Shown: positions 6,341-8,517 of the stretch, in pieces
How positions within the stretch are numbered: the stretch's first letter is position 1
Layout: every line of letters starts with the position of its first letter
NCBI GenBank assembly: GCA_025356925.1
Contig: JANXQE010000490.1
Span: forward strand, 1 to 8,517
From: Limisphaerales bacterium
Lineage (GTDB): Bacteria > Verrucomicrobiota > Verrucomicrobiia > Limisphaerales > UBA8199
Length of the DNA: 8,517 nucleotides
Direction of reading: 5' to 3'
Notes under the pieces: generated by a model
Database searches by the model: none
What the model saw: the letters and a program-made list of their open reading frames with translations, nothing else
What the model was told of the DNA's origin: nothing
Position numbers and translations under genes: made by a program

Positions 6341-7267
6341 ATGCCGGACGCATACCGACGGTTGCTCGACGCAACCATTCAACACCTCGAAGGCCTCAAA
6401 GCGGGCGGAGTCCGTTTTGTAACCGTGTCGCACCAGGCCCTGGCGGGGCTGGCTCCGGGCTCTCCACGGCCAGTTGCCCCGCGTCCACGGGCGATGCGGG
6501 CCGGGAAACCATCGGTGCCCGAGACGAAACCCGCGACTCCGTTGCCGCCCTTGGCGAAATCGGCCGGCTTCAAGCCGACTATCGGACCGCCCGTCCTTCC
6601 GGCGGCTATTCCGCCATCTGCCCCGCTCGGAGTCTCCGCACCTTCCCCTGAAGCCAAAGCTGCCGCTTTCGCCGAACTGCGTCAACGGGCATTGGTCTGC
6701 GTAAAATGCGCGCATTTGGCGGCTTCGCGGAGGACCGTTGTCTTCGGCGTCGGCGACATCAACGCGCAGCTGCTGTTCATCGGCGAAGCGCCGGGAGCGG
6801 AGGAAGATCAGCAGGGCGAACCGTTCGTCGGCAAGGCCGGCCAGTTGCTGACCAGGATCATTCAGACCATGGGTCTCTCGCGCAGCGCCGTTTATATTGC
6901 CAATATTTTGAAATGCCGGCCTGACACACCCGGTCAGGCTGCCGGGAACCGCAAGCCGAAGCCCGAAGAAATGCAGACCTGCATTCCCTATCTGCACGAG
7001 CAGATCGATCTGATCGGGCCGAGAGTGATTGTCGCCCTGGGGGCCACTGCGGTGGAAGGTCTGCTCGGAAAAACCATTGGGATCACCAAACTGCGAGGCC
7101 AATGGCGCACCTATCGCGGGATTCCACTCATGCCCACCTATCATCCGGCCTATCTGCTGCGCAACCAGGCGCTGAGTGAAAAACGCCGAGTCTGGGAAGA
7201 CATGCTCCAGGTCATGGAACGCCTCGAGATGCCTGCGAGTGAAAAACAGCGAAATTACTTCTTGTAG
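6341..7267 (+). CDS. Family 4 (iron-sulfur) uracil-DNA glycosylase
   Basis: Removes uracil from DNA (from cytosine deamination or dUTP incorporation) as the first step of base excision repair. The C-terminal 200 residues are a family 4 UDG: motif GEAPGAEED (148-156) followed by GEPFVGKAGQLL, and the HPAYLLR motif with H268. C120, C123, C192 and C214 are the predicted [4Fe-4S] ligands. The spacing between the last two is 21 residues rather than the 15 I recall for the thermophilic enzymes, because of an insert (about TPGQAA) after KCRPD. The UdgX-type KRRIH loop is absent. The first 110 residues are an extension: a short helical start (DAYRRLLDATIQHLEGLKAGG) and then a Pro/Ala-rich, probably disordered linker (about 38-105). 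Followed after 24 bases by the DsbA-like gene, so probably an operon. Older annotations of such genes as phage SPO1 DNA polymerase-related protein refer to the same family. Confidence 0.94.
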   Translation: MPDAYRRLLDATIQHLEGLKAGGVRFVTVSHQALAGLAPGSPRPVAPRPRAMRAGKPSVPETKPATPLPPLAKSAGFKPTIGPPVLPAAIPPSAPLGVSAPSPEAKAAAFAELRQRALVCVKCAHLAASRRTVVFGVGDINAQLLFIGEAPGAEEDQQGEPFVGKAGQLLTRIIQTMGLSRSAVYIANILKCRPDTPGQAAGNRKPKPEEMQTCIPYLHEQIDLIGPRVIVALGATAVEGLLGKTIGITKLRGQWRTYRGIPLMPTYHPAYLLRNQALSEKRRVWEDMLQVMERLEMPASEKQRNYFL

Positions 7268-7291
7268 GAACGCCCAGGCGGCGAATTTGCG

Positions 7292-7984
7292 ATGGATTTT
7301 TTGCGAGGCGATGGCACTGTTCTACTCATGGTCAAGGTCACCTATTTCCTGGAAGTGATTTCTTCCTGGTGTCACTGGGCAGAGCCTTCCTGGGCCGAAG
7401 TGAAGCAGCGTTATGCGGGACGGGCCGAGTTTGAGTGGAAGATTGCGCTGATGTCGCCGGAGGGCTACCCCGCGTCGGCACATCAGTGCGAATGGTTTTA
7501 CCGACGCAGCGGTTCGATAGTCCGCTCGCCATACCTGCTCAACGCCGGCTGGTTCGAACCGGACATTAAACAGTACCTGGTTCCCAATTTCCTCGCCCAG
7601 GCTGCCAAGGACCTTGGGGTCGCTGATGACCGGGTCCGATTGGCCATTGCGCAGGCCGGCTTGCGGGAGGGGAAGAAAGTCGGCCGGTGGGATGTGACAC
7701 TGAACGTTGCTGCGGCAGCCGGCGGGCTCGATGCGGCGAAATTGTTGGCCCGGGCGCAAGCACCCGAAACGGCAAGCGCAGCGCAAGCCACCACGGCCGA
7801 GTTTCACGCGTTGCAGGTAACGCAGCGGCCCACTTTTCTCATCGAAAACTCTATTGGCGACCGAGCTGTGTTTTCGGGCATTGCCCGGGCCGAACCGCTG
7901 TCGGCGGCAATCGCCGCGCTCCTTTCAGACGAGGCCGCTTACGCTTCCTGGAAAGCTCATTTTGGCGATCCGCCCGGCCGCTGA
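7292..7984 (+). CDS. DsbA-family thioredoxin-fold protein, single-cysteine active site
   Basis: Belongs to the DsbA/FrnE/2-hydroxychromene-2-carboxylate isomerase-like fold. Evidence is the first strand VTYFLEV (16-22), SSWCHWAEPSW at the active-site position, a central helical insertion (about 70-190), and a cis-proline loop TQRPTFLIEN near the C-terminus. The active site is WCHW (26-29), so C27 lacks the second cysteine of CxxC. The only other cysteine noticed is C66. That argues against a classical disulfide oxidase and for a glutathione- or thiol-linked isomerase, reductase or transferase role. No signal peptide is evident, so it is probably cytoplasmic. The ATG at 7292 has AGGCGG 10 bases upstream; a second in-frame ATG at 7328 would remove 12 residues and start just before the conserved core, and may be the true start. 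It follows the uracil-DNA glycosylase gene by 24 bases. The actual reaction is unknown. Confidence 0.82.
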   Translation: MDFLRGDGTVLLMVKVTYFLEVISSWCHWAEPSWAEVKQRYAGRAEFEWKIALMSPEGYPASAHQCEWFYRRSGSIVRSPYLLNAGWFEPDIKQYLVPNFLAQAAKDLGVADDRVRLAIAQAGLREGKKVGRWDVTLNVAAAAGGLDAAKLLARAQAPETASAAQATTAEFHALQVTQRPTFLIENSIGDRAVFSGIARAEPLSAAIAALLSDEAAYASWKAHFGDPPGR

Positions 7985-8075
7985 GGGTAGTCCTTCCAAG
8001 CAACCCCTCGAACTGTAATGGCGGCGAAGCTGGCCGACCAAATCTGTTTCACCCCAGCCGCGCTCGGTGACGCCG
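7985..8075. other. Short gap between convergent genes
   Basis: These 91 bases separate the convergent 3' ends of the DsbA-like gene and dcd. I see no hairpin with a T-run on either strand and no short gene. Confidence 0.4.
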
Positions 8076-8517
8076 TCAGTACCTGGGCAAGGTGATGCCG
8101 CTTTGCGCTTGATACTTCCCCTCGCGGTCAGCGTAGGACACGTCACACGGTTCCTGGGCGCGGAAAAAGATCACCTGGGCGAGTCCTTCGTTGGCGTAGA
8201 CCCTTGCCGGAAGGGGAGTGGTGTTGGAGATTTCCAGGGTGGCGTGTCCTTCCCATTCGGGTTCGAACGGGGTCACATTGACGATGATGCCGCAGCGGGC
8301 ATAGGTGCTTTTGCCGAGACAAATCGTGAGAATATCTCGTGGAATGCGGAAGTACTCCACGCTCCGGGCCAGCGCGAAGGAGTTTGGTGGAACGATGCAC
8401 GCTTCACCACTGACATCCACAAAGGATCTTGCATCGAACGCCTTTGGATCGACCAGGGTGTTAAAGACGTTGGTGAAGACCTTGAACTCATCGGCCACCC
8501 GCAGGTCGTACCCATAG
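8076..8517 (-). CDS. dcd: dCTP deaminase (5' end beyond the right edge)
   Basis: Deaminates dCTP to dUTP, the first step of the main route to dTTP in many bacteria. The 146 visible residues begin inside the conserved YGYDLRVADEF segment and run to the natural stop. Clear signatures are IPPNSFALAR-like VPPNSFALAR, EYFRIPRD, the nucleotide-binding loop CLGKSTYARCG, and GHATLEISNTTPLPA containing the catalytic glutamate (E of TLEI). The closing ANEGLAQVIFF and KYQAQSGITLPRY are typical. Family members are about 190 residues, so around 40 N-terminal residues are missing, cut only by the window edge. A GTG at 8498 codes for the Val of RVADEF and is internal, not the start. No sign of a fused dUTPase domain appears, so it is probably the monofunctional type that needs a separate dUTPase. 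Confidence 0.96.
   Translation of the reverse strand, partial: YGYDLRVADEFKVFTNVFNTLVDPKAFDARSFVDVSGEACIVPPNSFALARSVEYFRIPRDILTICLGKSTYARCGIIVNVTPFEPEWEGHATLEISNTTPLPARVYANEGLAQVIFFRAQEPCDVSYADREGKYQAQSGITLPRY

Noticed and set aside
7551..7560. GGTTCGAACC, resembling a tRNA T-arm; similar GTTCGAAC near 8261
   Set aside because: Both lie inside well-supported coding genes and no acceptor, D or anticodon arms can be built around them.
8496..8498. GTG at 8498 as the dcd start
   Set aside because: The frame continues upstream with the conserved YGYDLR segment to the window edge, so this Val is internal.

Overview
This is a bacterial chromosomal segment of moderately high GC content that is almost fully coding, with short intergenic gaps (none above about 270 bases). 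The style of the conserved proteins (S1, DNA ligase, dCTP deaminase), the frequent absence of Shine-Dalgarno sequences, and the presence of secreted sugar-modifying and heme/flavin enzymes suggest a member of the PVC group, most likely a soil or freshwater Verrucomicrobiota of the Pedosphaera/Limisphaera type. That assignment is inference from remembered family resemblance, not from a search.

Layout: (1) 1-777, minus strand: the N-terminal 259 residues of an NAD-dependent DNA ligase (ligA), which runs off the left edge. (2) 880-2691, minus: an exported FAD-dependent dehydrogenase of the fumarate reductase/flavocytochrome superfamily, with a C-terminal module carrying two CxxCH heme c motifs. 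(3) 2839-4176, plus, divergent from (2): an exported N-acylglucosamine/cellobiose 2-epimerase-family protein. (4) 4384-6069, minus: ribosomal protein S1 (rpsA) with six S1 domains and a clear intrinsic terminator at 4321-4355. (5) 6341-7267, plus: a family 4 [4Fe-4S] uracil-DNA glycosylase with a long Pro/Ala-rich N-terminal extension, followed after 24 bases by (6) 7292-7984, plus: a DsbA-fold protein with a single-cysteine active site. (7) 8076-8517, minus: dCTP deaminase (dcd), whose first 40 or so residues lie beyond the right edge.

Functionally there are two themes. Dcd (makes dUTP), the uracil-DNA glycosylase (removes uracil from DNA) and LigA (seals nicks) all touch uracil and base-excision metabolism, but they are not one operon. 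The divergent flavocytochrome and epimerase are both predicted to be exported and share one control region with an inverted repeat; they could form a small extracytoplasmic sugar or carbon-oxidation unit. I see no mobile element, CRISPR array, tRNA or rRNA. The most unusual object is the flavoprotein with a C-terminal diheme tail, which also seems to lack the catalytic residues of true fumarate reductases.
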